Origin: Taenia hydatigena
Taxonomy: Eukaryota; Platyhelminthes; Cestoda; Cyclophyllidea; Taeniidae
DNA length: 64,000 nucleotides
Direction: 5' to 3'
Assembly: GCA_036345935.2 (NCBI GenBank)
Contig: JADWOT020000004.1
Coordinates: 3,710,418-3,774,417, forward strand
A model generated the notes under the pieces. It did not search any database, was not told where the DNA came from, and was given only the letters and a program-made list of their open reading frames with translations. The position numbers and the translations under genes were made by a program. This document shows, piece after piece, positions 14,830-27,184 of this stretch (position 1 is the first letter of the stretch; each line of letters begins with the position of its first letter).

Positions 14830-16600
14830 GTAGAAAGCATGTGCAAATAAAATGACGCTAAAGACGAGAATGATGGGAAAGGGTGGAGGACAAAGCAGCA
14901 CGCGAAGATAAGGACGTCGGTACATCATTTCAGTAGATTGTTATGTAGGTTATTGTCGGTGCTGATTTGGAGATGTGAAGTGCACTTTGACGATAAGTGT
15001 GGGCGAGGACAAATGGTAGGTGGCACGTGTGCCGTCCAGGTCGGAGCAGCTGATGGTAAGTCATTAAATCACCTTCATCAAGTGCGGCTGATGCCAGCAG
15101 TAGTACGTGCTCTGCTCCCTACCACCTTCTCGAATCACGTCGCTGCCAGGCACACGAGTGAGTCACCGCATCCCCTTCTTGTGGTAACACCAGTTCTGAT
15201 TGTACCTTCAGACAGGAAGCAAGTGGAATTGCCGACTCCAGTCTCCTACGCTCACCACACTCCATTATTTAAAGGGTACTGAAGAGAAAGGGTGGTGCGG
15301 TGACAGGTCAGTAATTTGATTGAAGTGGATAAATTTGAGTAGCAAGGACTCACAGCTCCTTGGCGGCAACCAGTTAAGACTTTCTACGACACAAGTGGTA
15401 GAATATTCAAAAAGAGAATTTCATCGGTCAGTTTGTGCGATGGTGGGTCAGTGGAAAGATGGTCGGCAATGCAGTGGTGGATGCGGTACTCCACGGGCGC
15501 GTCATATTCCGCCTCATGTGATGGCAACGTGTATTGGCCGGCCAGAGGAGACATGAACTTGTTGCGCATTTCACTAAACAACAGAAAAAGACACCAGAAA
15601 TCACACGCACAACAAAATACTAGCAAGAGGAGATATAGATGTTTGGAGCTTACGGCCAACATGGCACAACCCTGACTGAGATGAGGAAGGTTCTTCCATC
15701 TGCCTAACAAATGGAAGCACTTTGTGCAAAAGAGCACACATGGAAAAGGAAAGGGAAGTAAGGGGTGCTGACTTACCAAGGTGGAGGCCAATTGCAGAAG
15801 TTTTGTCTGCTGAGATCAATTCCTTGTGCGAATACTCCGAGTGACGACTCGATTTCCGTGAGCTTGAGCAGACCGAGCATTCTAAACTGGTTGTTAATCA
15901 TGTGGGTAGGGATGCCGATGATGCGGTGATTGTCGAGGAGTTGAATAGAGTAGGCAGAATCACCAGCTTCGGAGACTGTAGTGCCACTCTGTGCACGGTT
16001 TGCTAGATGACGCAATTGACTGCGATGCACAGCCTGGTTTGATGTGTGTGCAGTGGAATATGTTGATGGGATCGAGATGGGAGTGCTGGAGGATGAGGAG
16101 AAGGCAGTGCAGTTGGTGGCAGCAGTGGTAGTGGTGGAGAGTTAAAAACAAAATTTTGGGGAGGTAGCATTTGCAGCAGCATCGGAATGAACGCCACATT
16201 CATTGGTGGTGAGAAGAGTTAGTGGCATCAGTGCGTGTGGGTGAACGGAAGAATCCTCAGCCATGCAAAACTTCGAGTTCGTCTTTTTTATGAATATAGG
16301 GAGGGAAGTGTAAACAGAAGCACTGCTATCATCACCACTGCTGCGTAAATTAGCTGCTTTTCTGTTACTACCAACCTTCGTAGTAGCTGCAACCTGGTTT
16401 CGACGTTGAGAGCTGTCTGATCTACCTCGACCGTCTGATGCATTTGCGCACTCGGCACTGAGGGGAAATCGGGGGAATCAAATACGAGACCGGTGCCCGA
16501 GGTTGTGCATTGCTTTACGGAAAGATTGACACGCCCCCTTTTCAACCATTCCATACTGGCAGCAGATTTGCTTGGTCCCAGCAACGACGGATTGGCACTG
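14830..16600 (-). pseudogene. CNOT2-like pseudogene, copy A (most complete copy)
   Basis: This is a decayed intron-containing copy of a gene resembling CNOT2, a scaffold subunit of the CCR4-NOT mRNA deadenylase. Read on the minus strand, a DFP motif (FDSPDFPSVP) sits near 16,480. A Ser/Thr-rich linker follows at 16,170-16,000, then the start of the NOT box (IPTHMINNQFRMLGLLK, from 15,913), matching the family's IP..MVTDQFGMLGLL. That exon ends at 15,777 with a GTAAGT donor. The next exon, 15,573-15,354, carries the SPLAGQYTLP segment (family ASPWA..) and TDEILF (family EDLLF). It ends GAGCT before a GTGAGT donor. The last exon starts at 15,205 and holds the diverged WRYHKEE region and the DLDGTRATYHLSSPT block. 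Frameshifts after EILF and stops in the last exon show that it is broken. Homology with copy B continues past 14,950 to about 14,830. The family call is from memory of CNOT2. Confidence 0.72.
15354..15573 (-). pseudogene. CNOT2-like copy A, middle exon with both splice sites kept
   Basis: This 220-nt exon has an acceptor ending TTGTTTAG immediately upstream (AG at 15,575-15,574) and a consensus GTGAGT donor at 15,353. It encodes NKFMSPLAGQYTLPSHEAEY and then YRIHHCIADHLSTDPP...KLTDEILF, which lines up with the CNOT2 stretch from ASPW to EDLLFYLFY. After ILF the frame shifts, so the family's FY..GGDVLQL..A.EL segment is readable only across frames, ending in a CCAAGGAGCT remnant. The flanking introns are 203 and 148 nt. 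Confidence 0.7.
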
Positions 16601-17195
16601 TCTGCAGGACTGAATGAGAGCAGAGAGCGAGGACCCTCAAAGTTTTAAGAGTGGCCCAAATTCTGAATTGGATTGAGTATAGGAGGCTCAAAACTACCCT
16701 GATTTGGTGGTGTTAAACCAAGAAATGGATCAGTGACTTGTGGAAGATAATTGACGGCATCATTTTCGTACTACAGGCTACATTTTTAGCAATAACCCTG
16801 TTGCCTCCACCATAGTTTGAAGTCCTAATTTGAGTAAAAGATGAAGGAAGAGGAGCTTGGCTCTGTCCAACAGCGTTGTTTGATATGCTTAGCAATGAGA
16901 ATGCACTCGCATTGATGACGAATGACTAGGAGGAAGTGGGAAGAGAAAGCATGGAACTATGTTGGAACTAATCTATTCTTGCCAATTTTACAAACTGCGC
17001 ATGAATTACTTACTTGTCCTCCTTTAGGAGTTTGCTGAAACACGAGGCCTTATTTTGGCACATAACTTTGGACATACTTTGTCGTCCTAGATCTAGTGTA
17101 CTCATGAGGGAATGATGAAGAAACCTACCTAGAAACGGCATTTTATCGATGAGGATTGACGGAATGCACTTGGCCTATGTGAGACATGAGGCGAA
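16600..17195. other. Flank upstream of CNOT2-like copy A
   Basis: This segment lies between the furthest 5' CNOT2-like block I can support on the minus strand and the Fam-1 repeat on the plus strand. A 60-codon minus-strand frame at 16,895-16,713 (with NYGGGNRV) might be part of the same gene's N-terminal low-complexity region, but I cannot align it to the family. A promoter is not recognisable. Confidence 0.3.
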
Positions 17196-17450
17196 ATAGT
17201 GCAACTTACTGTCCTTTCTCTGCTATCGTTTAAGTGCGTGTGGTATGCACACGAGATGCTGACGAGCATCAGGTTCGTCAGTTGTTGCTGCGATGAAACG
17301 CATGAGCACTACGAAGCTCACCAACCTCTGTATATGTGTGGCACCAGTTTGAACTCACGTACGAAGGGTCGCCCACACGTGCGCGTGTGTTTGGATGTTA
17401 TCAACTCTAACCTCTATTTCGCCTGTGATCCGTTGTTTGATGCGTTGCCT
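17196..17450 (+). repeat. Fam-1 dispersed repeat, copy 1
   Basis: One of five copies of a roughly 250-bp repeat. It opens with GTGCAACTTACTGTCC and continues through a conserved core (TTGTTGCTGCGATGAAA, then TGAGCAC, then GAAGCTCACC) and a CAGTTTGA block. The other copies are at 21,085 (+), 50,025 (+), 51,350 (-) and 56,745 (+). This copy lies divergently upstream of CNOT2-like copy A. A 211-codon frame (17,199-17,834) runs through the repeat and its tail module, but the reading frame most conserved between copies is a different one with stops here, so I do not annotate the long frame as a gene. I do not recognise the family. Confidence 0.65.
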
Positions 17451-17539
17451 AACCACAGTCCAACGGATGGTTGGTGGCAGAAAAGCAGAAGCGCAAACAC
17501 CTTTTATCTGCATTGGATTAGCATAGGCGGCTGTGACGG

Positions 17540-17900
17540 CTCAAATGAGGATAAAATGGTTTTTGTTGCAAATCAAATTTCATTTCACAAAAAAACAAAT
17601 AACCTTACATCATCGGATTTTCTGCATATTGTTTGCACTGATGCTAACTCTGTCAGAGCGGTTGAGAAAAATTTGAAGTTGATGGTTGCTTCAGTTGAGG
17701 TTTTGGATAATGTTATTCTTAAATTAACACTTTTTGAGTTATATAAAGACTTCTTGACCGGATTAGTTCCTCCCGTAGCGAGGTTTGTCGGAGTTGGGAG
17801 AAATATTTTATGGCTAGAAACATTGTTTTGCTGAATCGCGTTTTGGTTTAAGCAAATGCGTTTGCTTCTATCTGGCCTGTGTCTATTCTGAAGGAAGGAA
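17540..17900 (+). repeat. Fam-1 tail module, copy 1
   Basis: This segment follows Fam-1 and pairs with 57,075-57,440, which also follows Fam-1. The shared peptide skeleton is DKMVFVANQISF here and DKMIVAFS..DF there, followed by a C.DANSV / C.DCGAV block and a K..VAS....LDN / VLNNTD block. DNA similarity continues through a GACTTCTTGACC-like stretch to about 17,880. Conservation at the peptide level suggests a former exon, but no family is recognised. Confidence 0.5.
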
Positions 17901-18470
17901 TACCTTTTTGTATGCAACGTCCTTTAGGAATAAAGTAGTGGATATTATGCTTTCCTTATAAGCCTTAGGTAATGAAGCCTCTACAGCACAACGGAGCTCA
18001 TTGTCTCAGTAAGGGGGTGCAGTTACCCCGTTTCCGCTGCTTTACCTTAAATTGGCTGCGACTTTCGATCCGAATTGAGCTACTCTTGAGCGACCAGCCC
18101 TACATGACTCTTGTCGTTGACATTTAAGCTCTGACGGTGTAGCAAACAGTGCTGCTTGGTAGAGGCATTAAAAAATTATTGATTATTTATGGTGTAACCA
18201 CCGCATGCAAATAGTGGAAATGTATCGCATGATTCTTACTGCAGAGCACGAAACCGCCACCAATTACCCAAATGTCGGCCTGATGAGGATGCTTAACCAG
18301 ACCGGTCACTTCCAACTGGCCGCCATTCCTGCCCTTACCAATATTATTGTCCTTGCCTATCATAATTTGGCACCTTATCAACCTACCACGAAAATGCGAT
18401 CAAGCAGTGAGTCCTCCTAATCGCGTTGGTTCATGATTTAGGTAATTCGTATGACTTGGGACATTATCAT
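17901..18470. other. No supported feature
   Basis: Two overlapping frames (18,205-18,420 on + and 18,187-18,381 on -) shadow each other, and neither shows a motif. Nothing else is supported here. Confidence 0.5.
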
Positions 18471-18474
18471 CTCC

Positions 18475-18670
18475 CACAGTATCTTTTCAAACTGCCTCGC
18501 TAGACTCCTTAGCCCTGTAACTGAGCATTTTAAGAGAAACTGTACAGGAGGACTAACGTACGTGAGGGTGATAGATCGAACCATAAAAAACTGTGTGGTG
18601 CACACCTGCTAAATACAAAGAAAGACATGTAGTGAGGAGTCCTACCACAGAGTTTGGTACTTCAAATAAA
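18475..18670 (+). repeat. Fam-4 repeat, copy 1
   Basis: This pairs with 54,750-54,970 in the same orientation. Shared landmarks, in order, are CTAGACTCCTTAGC/CGAGACTCTTTAGC, a GGTGATAGATCGA/GGTAATAGGTCGA block, TGTGGTGCACACCTGCTAAATACAAAG/TGTGGCATGCATCTGCCAAATACAAAG read as short blocks, and a final AGGAGTCCTA/AGAGTCTTA block. I estimate about 70% identity over about 190 bp. The family is unknown. Confidence 0.5.
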
Positions 18671-18699
18671 GCAATAACTTGTACCATTTAGCAAACGTT

Positions 18700-21060
18700 G
18701 CCTTTCTCAGCAGCAAAATGAGTGCTCCTAATTTCGCTTAAGGGGTAATTTATTCCATTTCGGATGCTGCTCCTTAAAACAGCTAGAGGAATTAGACTTG
18801 TTTGGCTTTACTCGGATTGTGAATCTAGAATTTGCATTCATGAAAACGTTATCACGAAAAAAAAGAGCTGAAAACTTACATTTTATGATAGCCAACTGCG
18901 GTAGAAATCAATTTTTGGTAGATCAACATGATGGCATCGCAATAATCTAATTGAGTGCCTGTTTGGGAAATGACTCAATGCATAGCACCTGCTACTGATG
19001 CGATACGTCCTGCTTAGCAGTTATGAGCTGAATACGTCTGTTCCCGGGACCTTTAGACGCTGTCACGTTCCACAGGAGAGGTAAACATTTGCACGTTGAT
19101 CTCCCAAACTATCTGCCGATGTCAGGCGACCGAAGTAGAACGAATACTTAGGTTCCGGTTGTATTTTATAGCGCTCATCACATAAATGAATGTGCTCATA
19201 CAGATGCTGTCAATGGCCACCCTTCCATTGCGGCAAAATCAGCTTCGAAATTGCTGCATTTGGGTTGCTCGTGCGGAGTGAATTAGTAAACCTTTGGGGA
19301 GGAAATCGGATCAATTCTACCTCTTGGGCGAATTGACCACCAGCAACGGTGCACTCTGGCATGTCTAGAGGAATAAACTTCTGCCTATGCCATATCAGCC
19401 CTCATTAAGAGGATTCCCTTCATCTAAATTTTTATTTGTGCCGCAGTGAGTGTAAGAATTGCATATTTTTATATTTACGCACAAAGAATACGTTACAATT
19501 GACTTCATTTTAGGCGCAGAGTCCTTCCGTCATTTAGCAATAATGTTTGCTTACCGAACTACGCATCGCTTGGCTTCCAACCTAGTAAGAATGAAACCGA
19601 TCCCAGCTGGGCTAATGTTTCACTTCTCCAGCCAAGATGACATATGTTCAGCTGCAATCGCATTGCAACTTCCGCTATTTAAGTGTGCTTTTTCACTATA
19701 AGTCATTCGTAACTGCTACAGCTATCGCCACTTTGTTAAGTCTTTAACGGCGCCATCCATTTGCTACGCCACTACCATCTCGAGATCCTTTAGCATGCAC
19801 CCACCCCCTCACATTCTCCCCTTTGTTTGGTGCACTTCAACAACCCAATGCGTGGTCGACTCCATCATCGCTACCACCTTCGCTGACGTAGAGATCCGCA
19901 CTGGTTACCCCTGTCCTTGCGACCAATTTACAGTAATATGTGCATCAGTGTCCCATGACCATTCAAAACATTGTTTGCACTGCTAGGTCAACCCCTATAT
20001 GTGCTGTTTTACAATTAAAATCATATGATTCATCTGAAACATTCTAACGTCACCTTGCAGCGTCGTGTAGTGCCTCCTGCACTTAACGAAGGCTTCGACC
20101 CTTGGTAGCGTCATCAAAATCAACAGAACCATACAGCACTAGCTGCAGCTACGTAGGCATTGGTATCGCCTGATTAGCCCAATGGAAATGGGATGGAGGA
20201 TAATGAGTTGGTGGCTACTGTTGCCACCCGTTCTGCCGTCTACAAATTCTGCCTTAGCTTATATCATCATAAAATAGATCCACACTTTGATCTACGCAAC
20301 CTTACTGCTCTTTGCATTTACTCAGTCATTAAATCACTCACCCTCCCATGTCATTAAATTGCAATCGGTCCGTTGATTAGGCTCACCACCTACTCTCTGT
20401 TCAATTCACTTATTTGCACGGTACCATGTTCCAAAGTCTCCTCCCATGTGCAGAGCATCACCCACCTTCCTGCGTTCCATTTCAATGACGTAGTACACAA
20501 GGGATCCATAGGTGTTAAAGCTTTGGCATAGAAGCACAATTGGAATCGAACTAACCCATTCATCCATATGATCTCTTTAGCATTTTATTGAAAAATCTCG
20601 GAACAAATACACATCTATATTATTTAATCCATAAACGCCGACTTCGTTTTACTTTTCTATTAAGGCTTCTTGATGGCTTTTCTTACCATTACACTGTCTC
20701 ATTTGTCTTAGTCTATGTTAAAAGGTAGATCTGTTCTCCTCTTCCTCTTTCTCTTATTCCCGCTCTCTTTGCTTCACAAACTGGGCGACACGGCGACCGA
20801 AAGCTCTATCCTACGAACACTGCACCACATCACTCACTCTGCTTCACTCAAGCATGTCATTGTTTACTTCTTTCCTTCCTGGAATCCGCGTTTCATTTTA
20901 GCGGGTACCTGCTTATTTGCATATCACCGAACACACGGGAATGCATTTGTGTAGGGCGCCAATTGCCACCTTGCGTTATAGAAGTTCCCACAATAAATGC
21001 GCGTCGAGACTACTCGATTGAGGAGGAATTCTTTGAATATCATTTGGCGCATTAGGGAAC
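18700..21060. other. No supported feature
   Basis: Only short frames without recognisable motifs are present. I could not pair any part of this stretch with another part of the window. Confidence 0.5.
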
Positions 21061-21084
21061 ACTGATTAAACCTACCTAGTGGCA

Positions 21085-21360
21085 GTGCAACTTACTGCCC
21101 TCCCTCTGCCATTGCATAGTTACATGTGTTGAGAGAATGAGTTTGACAAGCATCATGTTTGTCAGTTGTCGATGTAACACAGGGAACGAGCACAGGTGAA
21201 GCACACCATGCATGCCTGCACGTGAGTCGCTAGTTTGACTTCATGTACGAGGGGTCACTTACGCTTACGCGTATGTGGATGTCATCAGTGCTCAAATCCG
21301 CTCCAACCGCGTTCGTCGTTCGATGCGATACCCTACCACAATCACACATTCAGGAGTTGG
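21085..21360 (+). repeat. Fam-1 dispersed repeat, copy 2
   Basis: It opens with GTGCAACTTACTGCCC, almost identical to copy 1. It continues through TTGAGAGAATGAG, TTGTCAGTTGTCGATG, GAGCACAGG and AGTTTGACTTCATG, and closes with CACAATCACACATTC. Immediately upstream both copies also share AAACCTACCTAG, so similarity may start about 20-100 bp earlier. The conserved peptide frame reads STGEAHHACLHVSR here and STSQAHHLCMCVSHQSDP in copy 4. Confidence 0.65.
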
Positions 21361-21479
21361 AAACCAAGCACATGGAATGGCACAAGGTCTCAGTACAAAC
21401 TAATGAATTTCGGACGGGAATCAGTCAGTCCTCTGTATTTTTTGATCACACACCTGTGAGCGATAGATTAGTAAAATCT

Positions 21480-22585
21480 GTTTCTTTCAGTCCTTGTACA
21501 TTTTAATGGCTAAATGAGATTATTAAAGAAGTAGGGACGAACATATTTCTGCATGTGTTTTCACGGAACCGGAGTGAATATGCTGTTGTTCTGGTGTATA
21601 CAGACGGTTAGTACTAATGCTGTTGCTGTTTCAAAGCAGAGAAAAGGTGCTGCAAATCATACGAAGGTCCCTGAGAAAGGCACGGTTGTAAGGTTACCCC
21701 ATTTGTGCTACAATGTTGTTGTTTGGAATCGAGCAATGCAATCGTGAATTATATGCTTCTCTTGTTTAATGTTCTCTGTTTGTAACAATGCATAGGGACG
21801 CATGAAATAAATCATTACCAGCACCATTCTTACAGACTGTAAGTCTGTCTCAACCCCAAAGCTTTCGAGTGCTGTGATTAGAGGCTGGAAAGAGATTCGC
21901 GTCATATTATCTTCGTGAAAGAGGTTCTAGGCCCTTAACATTTAGCTTAAAGCGGATGAGGCTATACAGGCTAGAGATTGTGAGTGAGAATAGCTTAGGA
22001 CGCAGCCGCCAGAGCCCACCTGGATTATGCCAACTAACATCTATTAGACACAAGTATTAATAAAGGCGATTAAGGCTCATTTAAAGGAAAATGCATAGTT
22101 GAAGCCCAATCAGTTCATCCCTGCACACTTTTTTGCTCCTTAGCATTAACATTTCTATGACTCAGCTGCTACTGCTCCTGTTAAGTGTACACAAAAGGGA
22201 AAAACAAAGGCGACTTGGTAAATGAAGTTTTTGTGGTGATCCAAGCTAATGACCTTCTAATTGGTGGCTTGCGTACCCAAAATGCGAAACCCACATTGTA
22301 TACGCCGAGGCATTTTACCCTCAAAGCTTGTAATGTAAGAAAATAATTTCATAGAAGTCCAATGACTGTAAAAGTCCTCGAACGATTTTGTTTACCCCTA
22401 TCCGACTAAGTATGCCATCTCATGCAACGTTTCCCTCACTCGATATGGAAAAGAACAATTTCCTATCAACCTTGTTTCCATTTCACACATTTCCAGCTTC
22501 TTTTTACTGATTAAGTAAATGCGTAGCGTGAATAACAAATGGCGGTGGTGACCACTTAGAGGCCATTCGTAGTGCGCATGTATAA
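21480..22585. other. No supported feature
   Basis: There is nothing I can support between Fam-1 copy 2 and the 3' flank of CNOT2-like copy B. Confidence 0.5.
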
Positions 22586-22589
22586 GTGA

Positions 22590-23200
22590 GATGCTGCTAA
22601 AGGTGAGAGTGATAGAAAAGAAAGGTGGGCAATGTAGCGCGAGTTGAGGGCGATGGTGCCATCATCGCAGAAGATTGTGTAGCGTCGACTGTGTCAGTGC
22701 TGATTTGAGAGTATGAACTGCTCATTGACGTTGAGGGTGAGTGAGGACAACTGGTAGGTGGTAGGTGTGTCGTCGAGACCAGTGAAGCGGCTAGTGAGTC
22801 ATAGATTCACCTTTTCCAAGCTCAGCGAAGTCCAGCAGTAGTGGATACTCTGCTCCCTATCACCGCGGTCCACATCGCTGCCAAGCACACGAGTGAGCTT
22901 CCGAACCCTCTTCTTGTAGTAACGCCAATGCCGATTGTACCTGCGGACAGGGTGCAATTGGGATTGCTAGCTCCACCCTTTCACCCTTCACCAAACTCTA
23001 TCGCTCATAGGGTGTGCAGCAAAGAGGAGGGCATGGCGGGAGGCCAGTATTGTGTGAAGTGAACAAAGATGAGGGATGAGGACTCATAGCTCCTTAGCGG
23101 TGATCAGTTGAGCATCCTCACGACACAGAATGTTGGCAGATTATAGCGCTACAAGGCATCAGTTTTCCTGTCACTATCGATCTCTCGAGTATCATAGCAA
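22590..23200 (-). pseudogene. CNOT2-like pseudogene, copy B (3' part)
   Basis: On the minus strand this holds the end of the middle exon, the second intron and the last exon. The middle exon is recognisable from about 23,200 and ends GCTAAGGAGCT at 23,088. The donor that is GTGAGT in copy A is ATGAGT here, so the GT is lost. The intron is 147 nt, against 148 in copy A, and ends CCGCAG. The last exon starts at 22,940 with YNRHWRYYKKRVRKLTRV, the clearest match in the window to the CNOT2 signature RDWRYHKEERVWLTRAPG. It continues through EQSIHYCW (family ERGTYYFFD) and LEKV to LDDTPTTYQLSSLTLNV (family EYDKLE.RP). An in-frame stop after LEKVNL and the lost donor make it a pseudogene. Confidence 0.72.
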
Positions 23201-24439
23201 AGATCAGCAATGATCGAACTTACTTAACCCAATTGATATGAGATATGATTTAATGCTTTTTTTCACTTTATTTGGCGTCCCAGTTTTCAATGCAAGAGCA
23301 CAAAAATCTGTGTTAACACTCATTGTTCGAAGGGATAATTGACATGGTTCTGATCGCTTTAGGCTTTGTCTACCAAACCTGGATTAGCATTACAAGGAAT
23401 GAGCAAGGGATAGGAGTTGTTTAAAAACGCTAACAAGCTACTGCAAGGCCACCCTCGTGTTTTGAACTTCGACGTAGACATCACAGTAGCATCCAAAACT
23501 GTCGCTACTAATGAAATTACATCAGCAATAGCAAATTCTTGCTTTCTTGCAAAGTAGTAGCTTAAATTTGCCGCCAAAATAGGCATTTAATCAATAAGTA
23601 TTCTTATCTCTGCAGCAAAATTAGACAAGTGGATAGGATATTTACTTGCTCCTTTGACAACGACTGCTATGTGTGCGTCATGCATACTTGCTTAGGCATT
23701 CCCTTTCTTCCCAAATTGCTGATTTTTCGCTATACGCATTTTGTAGTACTAGACCGACACAATCGTTTTGAGCATCGTCTTTTCAAGAATAATATGGACT
23801 GCTTTAGCTTCACCCTTGACTAGCACATTCAATCTAAACTTTTCATCTTCTTATATATGGCATCTCATAATCAGTGTTTCAAGCATTTCCTTTTAAAAAT
23901 GGAACTCTTACTCAAGTAAAGGAACATTACCCATGGCTTAAAATAGCAAACAGAACGCCAACTCTATGCAATCAACTCAAGCAGGAGTCACCAATAACTC
24001 ACACTTCAGCTGCCCCTCCAAGACCACACGATGTCTTATTATTGCCTCAAAAGTGTCATCTCGGAAAAAAATCACGCTCGCAAATGCACATCAGCCATTT
24101 ACCTACTAGATGTCCAGCCGAAACATCGACTGTATACCATTGGTATCCAGTCATAGAAGATTTTTCATCTCCAATCAAATTCGCATTTGCTCACATGCAG
24201 AATCGTATTTCAAGGGTAGTTGATGACAGGAAAATGGGTGAGAAGCCGTAAAAATAAGACAAGAATGGGAAAGAGTGAGAGAGAGGAATGTCGACCTGCT
24301 CAAGTGAGGCAAAGCAAATGACTCGATTGAGTGCACAGTTAGGCAAGGCAAACAGAGCCGGAGGAGGGAGACAACTATACACTGTTCACTATTTGTAGTG
24401 CCATGTGGCATGCGCAATTACTACTTCCCTTTTTTGTTA

Positions 24440-24615
24440 CGCAGCAAAATGCACAACAGCGTAGCGTCTCCCCTGGCCGATCAGTACACGTTGCCATCAC
24501 CTGAGGTGGAATGGGATGTCTGTAGGGTACCGAATCCAACATCGAATTGCGAATCCACCTATCTCGGATCCACCATTCGACAAACCTATTTTATCTCTAC
24601 TATCAGCGTCACATC
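24440..24615 (+). pseudogene. CNOT2-like pseudogene, copy C (middle exon only)
   Basis: An acceptor-like TTTTTTGTTACGCAG (ending at 24,444) is followed by an exon reading VASPLADQYTLPSPEVEWDV, close to CNOT2's FASPWA segment and to copies A, D and E. A frameshift follows: the GYRI.HRIA..S.DPP block is readable in another frame up to about 24,610. I could not find the upstream NOT-box exon or the downstream WRYH exon. The copy is on the opposite strand from neighbouring copy B, head to head with it. Confidence 0.65.
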
Positions 24616-24649
24616 TACCCCTACTGACCTCATGTAGGTAAAAAGCAAA

Positions 24650-26375
24650 GATGTCGTTTGTCTTTGTTTATTTCTAGCCACCAGGTTACTAGCTCCAGCT
24701 CCACCCATGTGACTATGTAAGGCGACGCATCAAAGATCGAATCACAACCGGAGCGAAGACTAAACCTGATAGCATCGGTGCACACGTACGTGCTAGTGAC
24801 ACTTCATACATAATATCAAGCTGGTGACACGCATAATTTAATGATGAGCCTCGACTATAGACACTTCTTTCCTTGCATCGATAACTGAAAGACGTAATGC
24901 CCATCCAATGACTGAGAGAGGACTATAAGTTGTATTATTTTATTTGATGTCTCCAACAGGCGAAATGCGTTTAGTCTCACCTCCTCCTCCACCTTTAATA
25001 AGCAGACAACTCCCAACTCCTCAATGCGATACCAATAGCGAAAAGCGTGTTACAGTATCCAGGGTGACAACACATAGCTTGCCAATAAGCAGGCTGCATC
25101 AAAAATGTTGTAAGGCCTGGCATTTGTAAGGTGTCCATTGCTTAAGGTAAGTGAAATCATGGATTTAATTCCTCAGAGAGCATGCTGCTGCGAAAACTTT
25201 GCTTGGAGCTCAGCATAACGCCTGTTTTGTGTCAGCCCTCAGCATATTCTGTGGAATACATCAGCATCAATCCCCATCGTACGCCCGTATTTCGGATATC
25301 AGTAAAATTTGCTTTACTCTCCTTCCTTGATTTTGGTAATAATCACCACAGAGGTCCATGACATTCACAATGACCTCAACAAAGCGTAGGGATGGGACAA
25401 ACGCCATTACTTTATTGCCACCGCATAGCGCATTCGTTCTGCGCAGATGCAATGCAGAGGCAACTTCTACTTGTTAAAAGCCAAACAACTGCATTTGAAG
25501 TCGGCTCTTCCCCTTGCCTCTGCATCCCTCCCTCTTTACTCATATATTTAGCATAATCTAACTCAACCAAATGCAACTGAAGGATGTCCAAAAGTAGTGT
25601 TCCTCGAAAAATATTTGGAACATGCAGCTATCGACAAATAACCTAAAATTGGTGAGGTTGAAATACGAATTCCACGTGCTTGTACTCCCTCCGACAGGTG
25701 AGCATAACTTAGCACGGCATTTTAAGCTCAGGTTTAATGCGACCACATAGCTTACGTATAGAGTGGAAAAAAAGGGAAGGTTGGGGAAAGCAGGGCAAGG
25801 GTCATTTACATTTTCCCTTATTCCTAGCTGTTAATTGTGCTAGATCACAAAAATGCGAAAGGCGTCTTTCGGAGATAACTGCATTTCGCTGAAATGGTTA
25901 TGCACTTTATTGTTCAATCTTCGTTCGTACCAATGTGAATAAGATGAACACTGAAGTGGCAGAACGCCTTCTGCTAGTCAGTTGATAATTTGGAGGAGTA
26001 AGAATGGACGCGAGCAAATTGGGCATGTGCATTTGGTCAAGCTGAGCTCAACTATTTTTAATCGCAGCGATTATTTCATAGGCTTAATTTGTGATGCGTT
26101 CTTTGCTTGGGAGCACTACAATCGGAGGTAGAACCAGTGTAGCGGCAATGAGCTGTGTTTGGAAGATACTTTGCTCATTGACCAAAAATTAATCAGCGTG
26201 TATTGGTGGCGGTGATGATGTTTTGGGTAGGCAAGTGTACATTTATAATCTGCTGCTTCGTAAAAATAATTGGACATGATAGAAACCCAGTGCGCCTTCA
26301 AAGAGAATGTTCACGTGCTAGCGCAGTGTGAAGGAGGTAGCACTATGCATTTGTTATGCATAGGTAGAGAGATTT
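24650..26375. other. No supported feature
   Basis: Only short frames without motifs are present. The left arm of the large inverted duplication begins at about 26,380. Confidence 0.5.
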
Positions 26376-26889
26376 CACAGACTACGCAACAATGGTGAGT
26401 TTGGTGATATGGCGATGGATGTAATGAGCATCACCTTTTTGGTACAGGCAGTAGGTAGGCGCAAGAATGCATGCTGAGATGGTGGGCAGGCCCATTGTGG
26501 CGTTGAATAGAATGGCGAAATGCAGGTGATTATGCTAAAGCTGAGAAGATGAAAATATGGAGAAGTGCAATCAATTTTCACAAAGGAAATATTAGTGCTG
26601 ATCACGCGTGCTATTCAGTTCCATGGTCTGACCAAACTAGTACTTATGACTGCATCTAAGATTATCTCTTCCTCTACTCAGCTGTGCAAACATGCATGCT
26701 TCGGTATGTGTGTATCTCCACCTTGCATTATGTTGCTATAGAACCGGACATCCGTTCAAACACCATTTTTTACTTTTATGCAACCTCTTGCGGTCCAGCG
26801 TACCCTTAACAACATCAAAGAGTGCATGGGCTGAATTCATAAGGCTAGCAAATCAAATATTCAACCATTAGTCAACGTCTACTCATGTG

Positions 26890-26985
26890 CCCATCATGCC
26901 GAACCCACACTTGTCGACAACTGCTCGCCCAATTTCGCCTACTATTACACTTGGATACGATTAACGAATGACCAATTGATAGCAG
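26890..26985 (-). other. Conserved peptide block in the left arm
   Basis: The translation reads LLSIGHSLIVSKCNSRRNWA and onward to VWVRHDG. The right arm at 40,361-40,456 (+) reads LLSISHLLIVPKCDGRRGWT and onward to VYVRSVG. I count 20 identical residues of 32. It lies on the same strand as the MSSQ frame in each arm. The family is unknown, and the block may be a former exon. Confidence 0.3.
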
Positions 26986-27184
26986 AGACCAAGTAAAAGA
27001 GGACAAATTAAAGAAGTTGACATTAATGCTTGTGAATGGCTCACATCCACGACTGCATTTGGTGCCAATCAAAGCTCATTAAAATGCAAGGAAGGAAGAG
27101 GGGAGTGCAAGAAATCACAACTACCGACTCCATTGCCAATCAGAGATACTGCAGAGTGGCAAATCTACAAGACTAAGAGGCTGC

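Noticed and set aside
17199..17834. 211-codon plus-strand frame
   Set aside because: It joins Fam-1, an intermediate segment and the tail module. The frame shared between Fam-1 copies is a different one that has stops here, so the long frame is not the conserved one.
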